Numbered from the stretch's first letter, positions 20,115 through 31,934 are shown. The stretch: 64,000 nucleotides of DNA from Polaromonas sp. P2-4 (GCA_024703855.1 CP087965.1:1682001-1746000); one strand, 5' to 3'. Notes: generated from the sequence alone by a model not told the origin. Numbers and translations are program-made.

Positions 20115-20200
20115 CCGCGGGACCGGCTTTGCCGGACCGCTGGTGTTGCCCCCTTGAGGGGGGAGGCGGCTACACGAAGTGAGCAAGCAAAGGGGGGAGC
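20115..20200. repeat. REP-like palindromes between DUF4126 and the hydratase gene
   Basis: Two hairpins in tandem. The first has arms around GGACCGGC/GCCGGACC with a 3-nt loop. The second has CCCCCTTGAGGGGGG followed by CACGAAGTG and a second GGGGGG block. The CCCC-GGGG, CGAAGTG, GGGGG layout recurs at 37828-37945 and 39316-39383. Repeats of this look are common in Comamonadaceae. Confidence 0.65.
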
Positions 20201-20201
20201 A

Positions 20202-20978
20202 TCAGATCATCCAGGACGGTTTGCGCTTCTGCAGGAAAGACTGCACGCCTTCCTTGCCCTGTTCGCTGGAACGGATATCGGCAATGCCTTGCACGGTCTG
20301 CGCTATCAGGGCGGGCGTGATGTCCTGCTGCGCCACATCCTGCACGAGCCGCTTGCAGGCTTTCACCGCCTGCGGGCTGGCATTGACCAGCGCCTGCGTG
20401 ATCTCTGCCACCTTGGCATCCAAAACATCAGCCGTCACCACTTCATGGATGAAACCAATGCGGTGCGCCTCTTGCGCATCAAAACGCTCAGCCGTCAAAA
20501 AATAGCGGTGCGCCGCGCGTGCCCATGGCGCGAATCACATAAGGGCTGATGGTGGCCGGTATCAAACCCAGCTTGACTTCGCTGAGGCAATACTGCGCCA
20601 TGTCCACCGACACCGCAATGTCGCAGGCCGCCACCAGCCCCATGCCGCCCGCATACACATCGCCCTGAATGCGTGCCACGGTGGGTTTTGGACATTCATA
20701 AATGGCACGCAGCATCTCAGCCAGCTGCGCCGCATCGGCCAGGTTCTCCGCATGGCTGTAGTCCGCCATGCGGCGCATCCAGTTCAGGTCAGCTCCGGCA
20801 CAAAAGCCTGACCTTGTGCGGCCAGCACCACGCAGCGCACATCCTCACGCGCGCCCAGCCCTGCAAAGGCTTGCGTAAACTCGGCAATCACTTCGTCATT
20901 GAAGGCATTGCGCACCTCGGGGCGGTTGAGGCACAGGGTCGCCACATCGCCTTGAACAGTCAGTTGGAGGTATTTCAT
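20202..20978 (-). CDS. liuC: Enoyl-CoA hydratase/isomerase family, probable methylglutaconyl-CoA hydratase (frameshifted)
   Basis: Hydrates 3-methylglutaconyl-CoA to HMG-CoA between the MCC and HMG-CoA lyase steps, judged from operon context. It starts MKYLQLTVQGDVATLCLNRP, with crotonase motifs NRPEVRNAFNDE, CAGADLNWMRRMADYS (oxyanion hole) and YAGGMGLVAACDIAV. Frame breaks lie near 20800 and 20510; joined length is about 258 residues, normal for the family. It begins three bases after the mccB stop (20982), so the two are coupled. A generic enoyl-CoA hydratase role cannot be excluded from sequence alone. Confidence 0.82.
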
Positions 20979-20981
20979 GGC

Positions 20982-22583
<1,602 letters not shown>

Positions 22584-22587
<4 letters not shown>

Positions 22588-24275
22588 GCAGTTCTTTCTT
22601 CTTCCAGTCCCAGCTGGCTTTTCATGGCGTCGCGAATCTTGAATTTCTGGATCTTCCCGGTGACGGTCATCGGGAATTCGGCAACAAAACGAATGTAGCG
22701 CGGCACCTTGTAGTGCGCAATCTGGCCTTTGCAGAAGGCACGAATTTCGTCTTCATTCACGATCTGGCCAGGTTTGGCGATGATCCAGGCGCACAGCTCT
22801 TCGCCGTACTTGCTGTCGGGCACGCCCACCACCTGCACGTCCTGCACCTTGGGGTGACGGTACAAAAACTCTTCAATCTCGCGCGGGTAGATGTTTTCGC
22901 CGCCACGGATCACCATGTCCTTGATGCGGCCGACGATGTTGACGTAGCCTTCGGCATCCATGGTGGCCAGGTCGCCGGTGTGCATCCAGCCCTCGGCATC
23001 AATGGCCTCGCGGGTCTTGGCCTCGTCTTGCCAGTAACCGTGCATCACGGAGTAACCCCGGGTACAAAACTCGCCCGAGCTGCCCAGCGCCACCACGACG
23101 CCCGTTTCAGGGTCAACAATCTTGATCTCCAGGTGCGGCTGCACCGTGCCCACGGTCGAGACGCGCCGGTCCAGCGGCGTGTCGGCGCCGCTCTGGCAGC
23201 TCACCGGGCTGGTTTCGGTCATGCCGTAGGCGATGGTGATCTCGCGCAAATTCATCTGCTCGACCACGCGTTTCATGACCTCGGTGGGACACGGCGAGCC
23301 GGCCATGATGCCGGTGCGCAGGCTGGACAGGTCGAACTCCTTGAAGCGCGGGTGGTCCAGCTCGGCAATAAACATGGTGGGCACGCCGTGCAGGCCGGTG
23401 CATTTTTCAGCCTGCACCGTTTGCAGCACCGTCAACGCATCGAAGCCGTCATTCGGGTAAACGATGGTCGCGCCATGCGCCAGGCAGGCCAGGTTGCCCA
23501 GCACCATGCCGAAGCAGTGGTACAGCGGCACAGGAATGCACAGCCGGTCAGCCGGGGTGAGCTTCATGCACTGGCCAATGAAAAACCCGTTGTTCAGAAT
23601 GTTGCGGTGCGTCAGCGTCGCGCCCTTGGGAAAGCCCGTGGTGCCACTGGTGAACTGGATGTTGATCGGGTCCGTGTTCTTGAGCGTTTTGGCGGTGGCG
23701 GCGATGCGCGGGTCCTGCGGGTCGCCCTGGGCCAGCAGCTCGGAAAAGCGCAACATGCCGGGCTCTTCGCAGCCCTGCCCTGGCTCATCAATCCAGATGG
23801 TCGTGCGCAGCTGCGGCAGGCGGGCAGACCCCAGTTCGCGCAACATACCCAGGTAGTCGCTGGTTTTAAAGCGCGCCATGGTGACCAGCGCCTTGCAGGC
23901 CACCTTATTGAGCGCGTAGTCGAGCTCGGCCACGCGGTAAGCCGGGTTGATGTTGACCAGAATCAGCCCGACCTTGGCCGTGGCCAGTTGCATCAGCAGC
24001 CACTGTGCATTGTTGTGTGACCAGATGCCGACGCGGTCGCCGGGCAGCAGGCCCAGGCCCAGCAAGGCGCTGGCCAGGCGGTTGGCCTCGGTTTGCAGTT
24101 CGCGCGTAGCTGTAACGCAGGCCCTGGTGAGCGCTCACCAGCGCCTCATGCCCGGGCTGGCGCGCCACCATGGCATCAAAAAGTCGCCCAGGGTCTGCTC
24201 GATCAGCGGCACGTCGGTGGCGCCGCGCGCCAGGCTGCCACTCAAGGCCGCCGGGGTCTGTGGGGCTGGGGTCAT
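22584..24275 (-). CDS. AMP-forming acyl-CoA synthetase (frameshifted near the 5' end)
   Basis: Activates a short or medium-chain acid to its CoA ester at the head of the MCC operon. Motifs: [18 protein letters not shown] (AMP-binding loop), [14 protein letters not shown], and [20 protein letters not shown] followed by [20 protein letters not shown]. The start at 24275 gives [20 protein letters not shown]. Frame breaks lie near 24180 (in a run of five A/T where six are expected) and near 24115. Joined length is about 560 residues. The 5' 140 bp and upstream region recur at 27878-28122. The substrate is likely isovalerate or another branched acid by context; a long-chain substrate is possible. 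Confidence 0.85.
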
Positions 24276-24407
24276 GTTTGTCTCCATCAGAAGATCGGCA
24301 AGGCTCATGCGCAAAAGGCCGACTTATTGACCCCAAGCATAGAGGAAAACAGGGGTTTATGACGGTCACGGAGGTTGCAAATCGTGCCAGTTTAGGATTG
24401 AAAACTA
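24133..24407. repeat. Direct duplication of the acyl-CoA synthetase 5' region, copy 1
   Basis: Covers codons 1-47 of the synthetase gene, its leader and about 130 bp upstream, ending at an AAAACTAG. The same order, with scattered substitutions and a few indels, recurs at 27878-28122. Long shared blocks include CTCACCAGCGCCTCATGCCC and CCACCATGGCATCAAAAAGT. Confidence 0.85.
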
Positions 24408-24481
24408 GGGCGCTCCGATCAACCGCTGTTTTCCTGGCTGAGGAGCCGAGATCGGCGAGATTCGTGCCCGAAACGGGCTAA

Positions 24482-25322
24482 GAGCCTGTCTACGATCTTC
24501 CCCGTGAGCCGAAAATAGCGGGGGTGAGAAAGAAATACGCCAGCGACATCAGCAAAGAGAAGTTTGAAGAGATCCGTCCACTGCTGGAGGGCATGCGCAA
24601 GAAAACCAAGCCCAGGACACTGGATCTTTACGACGTGTTCTGCGCGGTGCTCTACGTGCTTCGCAGTGGCTGCCAATGGCGCATGCCGCCCAGTGATTTC
24701 CCCAGATGGAGCACGGTGCATTCGTACTTTTCCAAGTGGAGTAAACCCGAGCCGGACGGCGCAAGTGTCCTGGAGCGGGCTTTAAAAAAATCAGGTTGGC
24801 GTGGCCCGCGGGAAACTGGGGCGCAACGCCTCACCAACTCTCTTGATCGTGGACGCGCAGAGCGTGAAGAACACGGATACCGCGGGTCTGAAGGGCTATG
24901 ACGCGGGGAAAAAGGTTTCAGGGATCAAACGCCATATAGCAGTGGACACACAGGGGCTTCCTCATGCGATAGCCGTCACCACGGCCGAGGTGACAGACCA
25001 CAAGGGAGCCTTGCAGGCCATGCAGCACTGCAAGGCAAACCTGGGCAGCATTCAGAGCGTGCTGGCCGACAGCGGCTACGTGGGAAAACCCTTTTGCAGA
25101 GGCTGTCAGGGACATGCTCGGAGCCACCGTGCAGATTGCCAAGCGAAGCGAGCTTCACACCTTTGCGGTCATCCCTAAGCGATGGGTAGTGGAACGCAGC
25201 TTCGCATGGCTGGAGAAGAACAGGCGACTATGGAAAAACTGCGAGCGCAAACTCAACACCAGCCTGCAGTTCGTGCATCTCGCATTTCTGGCTCTGCTGC
25301 TCAGAAGATCGTAGACAGGCGC
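24482..25322 (+). mobile_element. IS5-family insertion sequence, 841 bp
   Basis: Terminal inverted repeats GAGCCTGTCTACGATCTTC (left) and the complement of GCGCCTGTCTACGATCTTC (right; one mismatch). Both ends are flanked by TAA (24479-24481 and 25323-25325), a 3-bp target duplication of the TNA type used by the IS1031/IS427 groups of IS5. It carries a single transposase gene. Its termini match the ends of palindromic elements B and C at 16 of 19 positions. Confidence 0.92.
24524..25314 (+). CDS. IS5-family DDE transposase (two frame breaks)
   Basis: Cuts and joins the IS ends. N-terminal part: RKKYASDISKEKFEEIRPLL, DLYDVFCAVLYVLRSGCQWR, HSYFSKWS. Catalytic residues: Asp in LLIVDAQSVKNTD, Asp in VLADSGYVGKPF, Glu in PKRWVVERSFAWLEKNRRLW. 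The frame changes near 24790, at a run of seven A, and near 25100. Both changes are +1, so a standard -1 programmed slip at the A run does not explain them; missing bases or inactivation are likelier. GTG start at 24524. Total about 262 residues when joined. Confidence 0.88.
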
Positions 25323-25325
25323 TAA

Positions 25326-25663
25326 GCGAAATCAAGGTCTTAGACCGCTTTTCCGTATCACTTGTCTGTGTCACTTTGCGATCGCTGAAGTACGCGACTG
25401 CGCCCCCAGCGTTTCTCGGTGGCCCATGAACCGGGGCAACATCAGCTAGGACTAATGCTTGACCTCACAGATACATTTGATAACAATGGATGCAACAAAG
25501 ACACATTTAGGGGGCGAATGATTTCTGCACGGCTTGGTGCGCTGTTCGCACGCGCGAATGGAAGCGCAGTAGCTTTTAGGTACAGCGGGCGAACCGCCGC
25601 CGTTAAGGCGCCCCCTTTTTCTGGCAAGCAAACTATCAGGGCGTCCTGATATCTGCACGAGCG
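25326..25663. other. Non-coding stretch between the IS element and the amidase gene
   Basis: About 340 bp without a convincing gene. Short open frames here show no family resemblance. Bases look more AT-rich than in the flanks (for example around 25455-25515). It presumably holds the amidase promoter, but I see no clear -35/-10 pair. Confidence 0.4.
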
Positions 25664-26557
25664 GTGCTTGCACTTGCTTCCGTCTTGGTCTCACCACTTG
25701 CGTTGGCCGGTGAAACCGAGGCAAGGCAGTCGTGCGAAGGCCTGGGTGCTTCACTTACCGAGATACATGGAGCGTGGGGCTATTCCTATTTTTGCGTGAG
25801 CCAATATCCGCCCACCCCTTGCTACTACCTATACGAGCGGAGCTTAAGCGGTGGCGTACTCAAAGTCGATGCGTTCGCGGCGTGTTGGGTGGAAACCCCG
25901 TCGCCACCCCCACCCCCACCCCCACCCCCGCCGCCTCCGCCCAAAGTCGTCGCGATCGATCCGGGCCATGGGTTCAGTTGCCCCTCCCTGGGTATGGCTG
26001 TCGGTGCCGTAGGTGCGACAGACTTCCCGGCCAATGATCCGCCGTCGGGGAGACTGCGCGAGGATGAACTGACAATGGCGATTGCCCGCGAAGTGCAGCG
26101 CATTTTGCCCACACCGAAATACAGGGTTGTGCTGACGAAAAGGGATGCCAATGAATGCCCCGACTTCGTGGAGCGAGGTCGCAGAGCAAACATCGCAAAG
26201 GCAAAGGTGTTCGTTTCTGTTCATATCAACAAGGCCCTAGTCGTGCCCGTGGTCAATGTGACCATACCGGTGGCACATGGAACATCCGTTCTCTACAACG
26301 TGGAGAAATCGGGGTCGTTCAACCTAGCGGATTCCATGGCCCGCACCGTTTCCTCCAGCCTTGGCGTGAACAACCGGGGCGTCATGGTTGACGATGAGCT
26401 TGCGGTATTAAAGCCGACGGTTACAAAAATGAATGCGGTCTTGGTAGAGGCGGCTCGACTCTCGGGCACGGACGAAACGAAACTACACACATCGGGTTCG
26501 GCGGCGCGCATTGCCGCAGGCATCAAGGCGGCGCTCGACGAGTCATTGGGCAATTAG
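25664..26557 (+). CDS. Secreted N-acetylmuramoyl-L-alanine amidase (Amidase_3) with polyproline linker
   Basis: Zinc hydrolase that cleaves the amide bond between MurNAc and L-Ala. A hydrophobic N-terminus ending LVSPLALA suggests a signal peptide; the true start is uncertain (GTG at 25664, or codons up to 18 bases upstream). Residues 20-75 form a small Cys-containing domain I do not recognise. A run of about 13 prolines follows (25899-25940), then the amidase domain. Zinc and catalytic residues fit VVAIDPGHG, REDELTMAIAREV, VSVHINK and LVEAARLSG. It is probably periplasmic or cell-surface. It is followed 16 bp later by the TolB-like gene, and the pair sits in the islet bounded by the synthetase duplication. 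Confidence 0.8.
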   Translation: MLALASVLVSPLALAGETEARQSCEGLGASLTEIHGAWGYSYFCVSQYPPTPCYYLYERSLSGGVLKVDAFAACWVETPSPPPPPPPPPPPPPKVVAIDPGHGFSCPSLGMAVGAVGATDFPANDPPSGRLREDELTMAIAREVQRILPTPKYRVVLTKRDANECPDFVERGRRANIAKAKVFVSVHINKALVVPVVNVTIPVAHGTSVLYNVEKSGSFNLADSMARTVSSSLGVNNRGVMVDDELAVLKPTVTKMNAVLVEAARLSGTDETKLHTSGSAARIAAGIKAALDESLGN

Positions 26558-26573
26558 GGAGCTACAGCACACC

Positions 26574-27846
26574 ATGAAACACTTCATATTTTCGTTGTTC
26601 CTGGCGCTGCCAGCCATGTTCGTCGGCAGTGCCAGCGCTTCTGAGGACAAGGTCGGCGTTCTCGCCCAGCATCCTTCCCTCTCGCCCTCAGGGCAGGAAC
26701 TGGTGTTTGCTGCGGACTTCGATGGCCGGTCACGCTTATGGATTTCCGGCCTCGACGGCAGCCGCCTGAGAAAGATTTCTTCCCTCGGGAACCCCGCGGC
26801 TGCCATCACCGACCTCGAACCGGCGTGGTCACCGGATGGCAGGAAGATTGCCTACACATCGATCGATGGCTCGACAAGCGATATCTGGGTCGTGCAGGCG
26901 GACGGCGCGTATCCGGTCAAGCTCACCGCCAATGGCGCCGAGAACGGTCATCCGGCGTGGTCGCCCGATGGGCGCAAGATCGCATTCGAGTCGGACAAGG
27001 ACGGCACCAGAGGCATATGGCTGATGAATTTCGACGGCACTCAGCAGGTGAAAGTCGTGAGCTCATCGAGCGTAGAGAACGGTCCGAAGTTCTCGCCTGC
27101 GGGGGACCAGATTGTTTTTTCCAGGACGAACGGCGACGCATCGACTCTAATGATCGTCAATGTCAACGGCACTGGACTCAGGGCGCTCACAACCACCAGC
27201 AATGATCACGACTCAGAGCCCAGTTGGGGAAGCCGGGGCATCCTGTTTTCATCGAACAGGAGCTCAAGTTCCGGTCGCTTCAAGATATGGATGGTGCAAC
27301 CAGACGGCAGCGGCCTGCGCAAAGTGGGTGACACGGCTGGGCATGATCCCATCTGGTTGCCCGATGGCAGGATTGCATTCACCGATGGCGGTGTGGCGTC
27401 CAAGGCCTTGGCGGCTGTGAGCATCTTAAACCCCACGACTGGCGAGAAGCAGGTAGTGGCTGATGTGCAGGGATACATCACGCCAATCGATATTCGCCCG
27501 GGCAAGACATCCAACCAGATCAATCCAAAGAGCATGGGAAGGCCACAAGTCGCGATCCTCTCCACCAGAACCTTCGATGCAACAAAGGCCGTCGTCCAGG
27601 CGAGCATCACGTTTGGAAGAACAGGGGCCGAGCATTCACTGACTTCCTGCAGCAAGACATTCAAGGACGTAAACGGCGATGGAATCCCGGACCTGACTTG
27701 CCGTTTTTCGTTGCCGCTACGCGGGCTTCCAGATGGGCAACACCGTGGGCATCCTGCGATTCACTAATGCGCGCGGCAGGCCTTATGAGGGGCGAGACAT
27801 GATCACGACTGTCCTGGAAGACGACCCCGAGGACTTCAAGGATTAG
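26574..27846 (+). CDS. Secreted TolB-like (PD40) beta-propeller protein with C-terminal adhesion-type domain (frameshifted at the 3' end)
   Basis: The signal peptide is clear (MKHFIFSLFLALPAMFVGSA, cleavage near ASASED). Residues 30-290 hold repeated blades of the form PAWSPDGRKIAYTSIDG, typical of TolB/DPP-like propellers that bind peptides or proteins. The C-terminal part (IDIRPGKTSNQINPKSMGR, VAILSTRTFDATKA, KDVNGDGIPDLTCRF) resembles a domain seen in PEP-CTERM-type exported proteins. The frame changes near 27710, and the natural end ...GRDMITTVLEDDPEDFKD stops at 27846. Joined length is about 424 residues. Co-directional with the amidase; a joint role at the cell envelope is an inference. 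Confidence 0.75.
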
Positions 27847-27877
27847 GTGAACGACTGACGAGAACCGTCCGGTGCAC

Positions 27878-28122
27878 GCTCACCAGCGCCTCATGCCCCG
27901 GCCGGCGAGCCACCATGGCATCAAAAAGTCGCCCAGCGTTTGTTCGATTAGCGCAACATCGATGGCGCCGCGGGCTAGGCTGCGGCTAAGGGCCTCAGAG
28001 GCATGGGTCATGTTTGTCTCCATGAGGAAGGCCGGAAAAACCGGTCTTCAAGCATAGAGAGGACGCGGAATCCATGCCCGCCACGGAGGTTGCAAATCCT
28101 GTCAATTTAGGACTGAAAACTA
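27878..28122. repeat. Direct duplication of the acyl-CoA synthetase 5' region, copy 2 (truncated gene start)
   Basis: Contains a diverged synthetase start (ATG at 28011 on the minus strand, MTHASEALSRSLARGA) and its leader, but the gene breaks off after about 45 codons at 27878. The right end reaches the AraC stop codon (CTAG at 28120). With copy 1 it brackets the IS, amidase and TolB-like genes, and it accounts for the 27847-28119 gap. Confidence 0.82.
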
Positions 28123-29127
28123 GCCCAGCGCCGCCTTGCGCCGGTACTCCGCCGGCGAATCGCCCGTCCATTGCCGGAACGCCCGGGCAAAGCTTTTTCA
28201 TTGCGAAAGCCGACCGCCAGCGCGACCTGTTTAATCGGCCGGCTGCTACGGCGCAGCGCATCCATGGCCTGCGCCTGTCGCACCTCGTCTTTCAGCGCCT
28301 GCAATGAGGCGCCTTCTTCCTGCAGCTGGCGGTGCAGCGTGCGGGGCGACACATTCAGGGCGTCGGCCAATGCCTCTGCAGTCGAGGGCGCGGCCTGGCT
28401 TTGCAGCAACATGCGTATGCGCTGCACCAGCAGCCGGTCCCGGCGGTATTGCCGCACCACCAGGGCGAGCGCCTGCGGCAGCATGGTATTCAGCGCTTTT
28501 TCGTCCCGGCGCAGCGGCATAACCAGGTAACGCGCGTCAAAGCGCAGACTCGCCTGCGGCGCGTCAAACTGCACTGGCCCCGGAAACAGCACCGGGTACA
28601 CCGCCGCATGCGCCGGGGCCGCAAACGGAAAACAGGCCGCCTGCAGCGGAATACGCGAGTCAATCAGCCAGCAGGCCACGCCATGCAGGTTGCGCAGCAA
28701 GGTCACCAGGCAAAACTCCCGCATGGCGGGGTTCAGCCCCTGGTCAAGCAGTGTCAGGGTGGCGACCTCATTGGCCACCGACAGACTCAAGACCACATCG
28801 CTCGTCAGCAAGCCATGGTGACGGCACCAGCGCCTGCAGCGCCACGCCCAGGTCGGGCGCGCTCAAGGAAGCCCTGAGCAACATGCCGTAACTGCCCCAG
28901 GGCAGCTTGCGCGAAAACCAGCCCAGGGCTTCGTCATCGAGTTCCCGCATGGCCTGGGCCGCCAACACCTCCAGCTGCTTTGAGGTGATGGCGCCGCCCG
29001 GTTGCTGCAAGGCTTCTGGCGCGATCTGTGCCTTGGCCAAGGCACCTGCCGAATCAAGGCCATAACGCGCATACGCCAATAGCAGCGCCCTGACAAACGC
29101 AAGCGGTGTGGCTGAAACAGGCTTCAT
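28120..29127 (-). CDS. AraC-family transcriptional regulator (frameshifted)
   Basis: About 335 residues: an N-terminal ligand-binding domain of the arabinose-binding-like type (LAFVRALLLAYARYGLDSAG ... LGWFSRKLPWGSYGMLLRAS) and a C-terminal double helix-turn-helix (ALADALNVSPRTLHRQLQEE, PIKQVALAVGFRNEKSFARA). Frame breaks lie near 28800 and 28190; stop TAG at 28120. Before the islet arrived it would have stood directly upstream of the acyl-CoA synthetase, in the same direction, so control of the MCC or a fatty-acid operon is plausible. Confidence 0.83.
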
Positions 29128-29184
29128 GCCTGCGAGTGTAGGAGGGTTTGATGTGGCAGGATGCTGCCCCGCTTCCCGGCGAGT

Positions 29185-30266
29185 CTAGCGAGCCGAGCCG
29201 GAAGAGTTCATCAGCCCCATGGCAATGGCGTTACCCGCCTTGTCCCGGACGGACGTGATCGCCTTGAACGCCGCGGCTTGCACACGATCGGGGAAGCCGC
29301 ACGAAGTTGTTTTCCTGGACCAGCGCGTCGCCATTGAGAAACGCCCACACAAAGAACCTGAGCGCGGGCAAGGTTTGGGCGGGCTGGTCCACGACCTTGG
29401 GCACAAGCGCGAAGGTGCCCATGGTGATCGGCCATGTTGCCTTACCGGCCTTGTTGGTCAGCGTGCTGGTAAAAGACCCGGTGCTGGCCCATTCGCTGCT
29501 GGAAAGCGCGGCCCGAAACGCGCCGATGGACGGGTTGACAAACTCACCGTCCAGATTCTTCAGTTGCACCGCCGTGAGCTTGTTGTCCTTGACGTAGCCG
29601 TGGTCCACGTAGCCGATGGCGCCAGCCGTGTCCCTGACGGTTTTGACGACCGCGTCGCTGCCCTTGACCGCCACAAAGGTGGCTGGCCAGTCAAAACTGG
29701 TCTTGACCCCGTATTTGGCTTTCCAGGTGGGGCTCAGCTTGGCCAGATAGTCCGCAAAGTTGTAGGTGGTTCCGGAGCCGTCACCGCGCACCACCACCTT
29801 GATCGGCAGATCCGGCAGCTTCAGGCCCGGGTTCAGCTGCGCGATCTCGGCCGCATTCCCACTGCGTGATCTCGCCCAGAAAGATGCGCGCAAGGACCTC
29901 GCCGGTCAATCGCAACTGGCCATCCCCGACCTTGGGCAGATTCACGACCGGCGCGATGCCGGTAATCGCAACGGGGAAGACGAGCAGGCCACTCGCGGCC
30001 AGTTCGGCCTCGGTGGGCGCGACGTCCGAGGCGCCGAAACCCGTCTCATGCGCGCGAATTTTCTTCAGGCCGGCGGACGAGCCAACAGGCTCATAGGCCA
30101 AGGCCGCCCCTGTCGACTTCTGGTAGGCACGTGCCCAAGCCTGGTAGATGGGCGCGGCAGCCGAAGAGCCGGCGCCGGAAATCGTCTCGGCCGAGGCAGC
30201 GCCGGCCTGCGCAAAAAACAAAACGGCCGCAAAGGCCGTGAAAATAGCGAGTAAATTTTTCTTCAT
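29185..30266 (-). CDS. pstS: Phosphate ABC transporter substrate-binding protein PstS (frameshifted)
   Basis: Periplasmic phosphate receptor. Signal peptide MKKNLLAIFTAFAAVLFFAQ, mature start near AETISGAGSSAAAPIYQAWA. Phosphate-binding segments are GAGSSAAAP, YEPVGSSAGLKKI and VVRGDGSGTTYNFADYL. Frame breaks lie near 29860 and 29300; joined length is about 360 residues. It stands alone: no pstC/A/B or phoU in the window, so it may be a solitary paralogue. A TGTCAT/GTCAC pair just before the start resembles half of a Pho box but is on the wrong strand and too close to the ATG. Confidence 0.85.
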
Positions 30267-30462
30267 GCTTCACAGTGTCATTAAAAAGTCACGTGGAGTT
30301 TAAGGGCTAGCCCCGGCAGTTTGATGCACTGCAACAAATTCAGCGGCGCGCCCTGCCGCTCACGCTGCGGCAATACCGCCACGATTGCCTGCTGGTGGCT
30401 GCTGGCCTGATTTGCCCCGTTTATGGCGCACCTTGTGCGACCAGGCCCCCTAGACTGTGGCC

Positions 30463-31131
30463 ATGATCACGCTCCACCACTGCGTCAGCGCCCGCTCCTT
30501 CAGGCCACTCTGGCTGCTGGAAGAACTGGGCCAGCCCTACCACTTGCGCATGCTGCCCTTTCCGCCGCGCTGGCCCGCCCGTTTCTGCAAGACAACCCGC
30601 TGGGCACCGTTCCCCTGCTGGTCGATGGCGAAACCCGCATGACCGAATCGGCCGCGATGTGCCAGTACCTGGCCACGCGACACAGCCCCGGCCTGCTGGA
30701 CGTGCCGGTGAGCGACGCCGCCTATGGCGCCTACCTGAACTGGCTGCACATGGGCGAGGCGACGCTGACCTTTCCGCAAACCCTGGTGCTGCGCTACCGC
30801 CATTTCGAGACCGTGGAGCGCCGGCAGCCCCAGGTGGCCGAAGACTACAGCCGCTGGTTTCTGGCCCGGCTGCGCGCGGTCGATACGGCGCTGCAAACGC
30901 AGGACTTTCTCTGCGCCGGCCGCTTCACGGCCGCCGACGTGTCGGTGGGCTACGCCCTGCTGCTGGCGGAGCACCTGGGCCTGCAGCCCCAATTCACCGA
31001 TGCCGTAGGCCGCTATGCCCAGCGCCTTCAGCAACGCCCGGCCTACCAGCGCGCTGCAGCTGCAGCACCAGGCGGCGCTGGATCAGGGCGTGCCGACCAT
31101 CGCGGCACCCGATGTGCGGCCGGGGGCGTGA
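30463..31131 (+). CDS. Glutathione S-transferase family protein (frameshifted)
   Basis: Cytosolic GST: thioredoxin-like N-domain MITLHHCVSARSFRPLWLLE, glutathione-contact motif ETRMTESAAMCQYLA, all-helical C-domain with FTAADVSVGYALLLAEHLGL. Start ATG 30463. Frame breaks lie near 30570 and 31050; the correct C-terminus reads ...PTIAAPDVRPGA, stop at 31131. Length about 222 residues. It is one of few plus-strand genes here, divergent from pstS and convergent with the HAD gene. The substrate is unknown. Confidence 0.8.
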
Positions 31132-31268
31132 CGTTCGCCTGGTTCACGCCATGCACAGCTTCTGTGGATAAGTTTGTGCACCCGCCCAGGGAAAAGCCGT
31201 GAAAGCCTTGTCTGGCAAGGCCTGCAATAGGATGCCTGCCAAACAGGCAGTTCGGCAGCTCGCGCCGA

Positions 31269-31934
31269 TCAGACGCCGGCCAGCAGCTGCGGCAACTCGG
31301 CCATGCGGCCAAACAGCCGGCTGGCGCCGGCCTGCAACAGGGCCGGCCCTTGTTCAGGCGATGGGCAATAGGCCCAGACCGTGGCACCGGCCGCGACCCC
31401 GGCGGTGATGCCCGTGGGCGTGTCCTCGATCACCAGACAGCGCGCGCCCGCGGCGCCCAGATGCGCGGCGGCGGCCAGGTAGACATCGGGCGCCGGCTTG
31501 GAACGCGGCATTTCGTGACCGCTGAAAATGCGGCCCGCAAAAAAATCCATCAGCCCGACCTGGGCCAGCTGCATTTCCACCTTGAACCTGTCCGCCCCCG
31601 AAGCGCAGGCGATGCCCTGGCCGGCGTGCGCATGCGCCGCCGCCACGGCCTCGTGCGCGCCGTCTATGGCCCGCAGGCGCGCCTGCAGCTCACGGTTGCG
31701 CCGCGCGTAGAACTCGCCCATCCAGTCCTCGGTCAGCGGCCGGCCGGTGCGCTGCTCGATGATGGCGCGCTCGTCGCGCACCGCCTTGCCGATAAACACC
31801 CGCATGCATTCCTCGGGCGAGAGCGACCAGCCGCTTTCTTCCAGCATGTCGCGCAACACGCCATTGGTGATGGGTTCGCTGTCGACCAGCACGCCATCGC
31901 AGTCAAACAAAACCGCTTCGAATTTTCGGGTCAC
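31269..31934 (-). CDS. HAD-IA family phosphatase (phosphoglycolate/sugar phosphatase-like)
   Basis: Intact 221 residues from a GTG at 31934 (overlapping the YchJ stop as GTGA). HAD motifs: FDCDGVLVDSEP (nucleophile Asp), ACASGADR in place of the usual Ser/Thr motif, Lys in RSKPAPDVYL, and VIEDTPTGITAGVAAG. A C1 helical cap between motifs I and II fits the beta-phosphoglucomutase/YfbT-like group. The substrate cannot be assigned. Co-transcribed with ychJ and the rhodanese gene. Confidence 0.82.
   Translation of the reverse strand: MTRKFEAVLFDCDGVLVDSEPITNGVLRDMLEESGWSLSPEECMRVFIGKAVRDERAIIEQRTGRPLTEDWMGEFYARRNRELQARLRAIDGAHEAVAAAHAHAGQGIACASGADRFKVEMQLAQVGLMDFFAGRIFSGHEMPRSKPAPDVYLAAAAHLGAAGARCLVIEDTPTGITAGVAAGATVWAYCPSPEQGPALLQAGASRLFGRMAELPQLLAGV

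Noticed and set aside
22713..24020. 435-codon plus-strand open frame
   Set aside because: Antisense to the acyl-CoA synthetase, which has all its motifs on the minus strand.
24781..24800. Programmed -1 frameshift in the IS transposase at a run of seven A
   Set aside because: The downstream frame is +1, not -1, relative to the first frame, and a second unexplained shift follows near 25100; missing bases are simpler.
25664..26557. Amidase as a phage endolysin and sign of a prophage
   Set aside because: It has an export-type N-terminus, a polyproline linker and a propeller neighbour; there are no holin, capsid, tail or integrase genes nearby.
30267..30300. Pho box before pstS
   Set aside because: Only a partial match (TGTCAT/GTCAC), on the opposite strand and overlapping the ribosome binding region.
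30312..30423. Remnant of an AraC regulator (peptide LRQYRHDCLLV)
   Set aside because: Short resemblance to LVVRQYRRDRLLV of the AraC gene at 28120; too brief and without flanking support.
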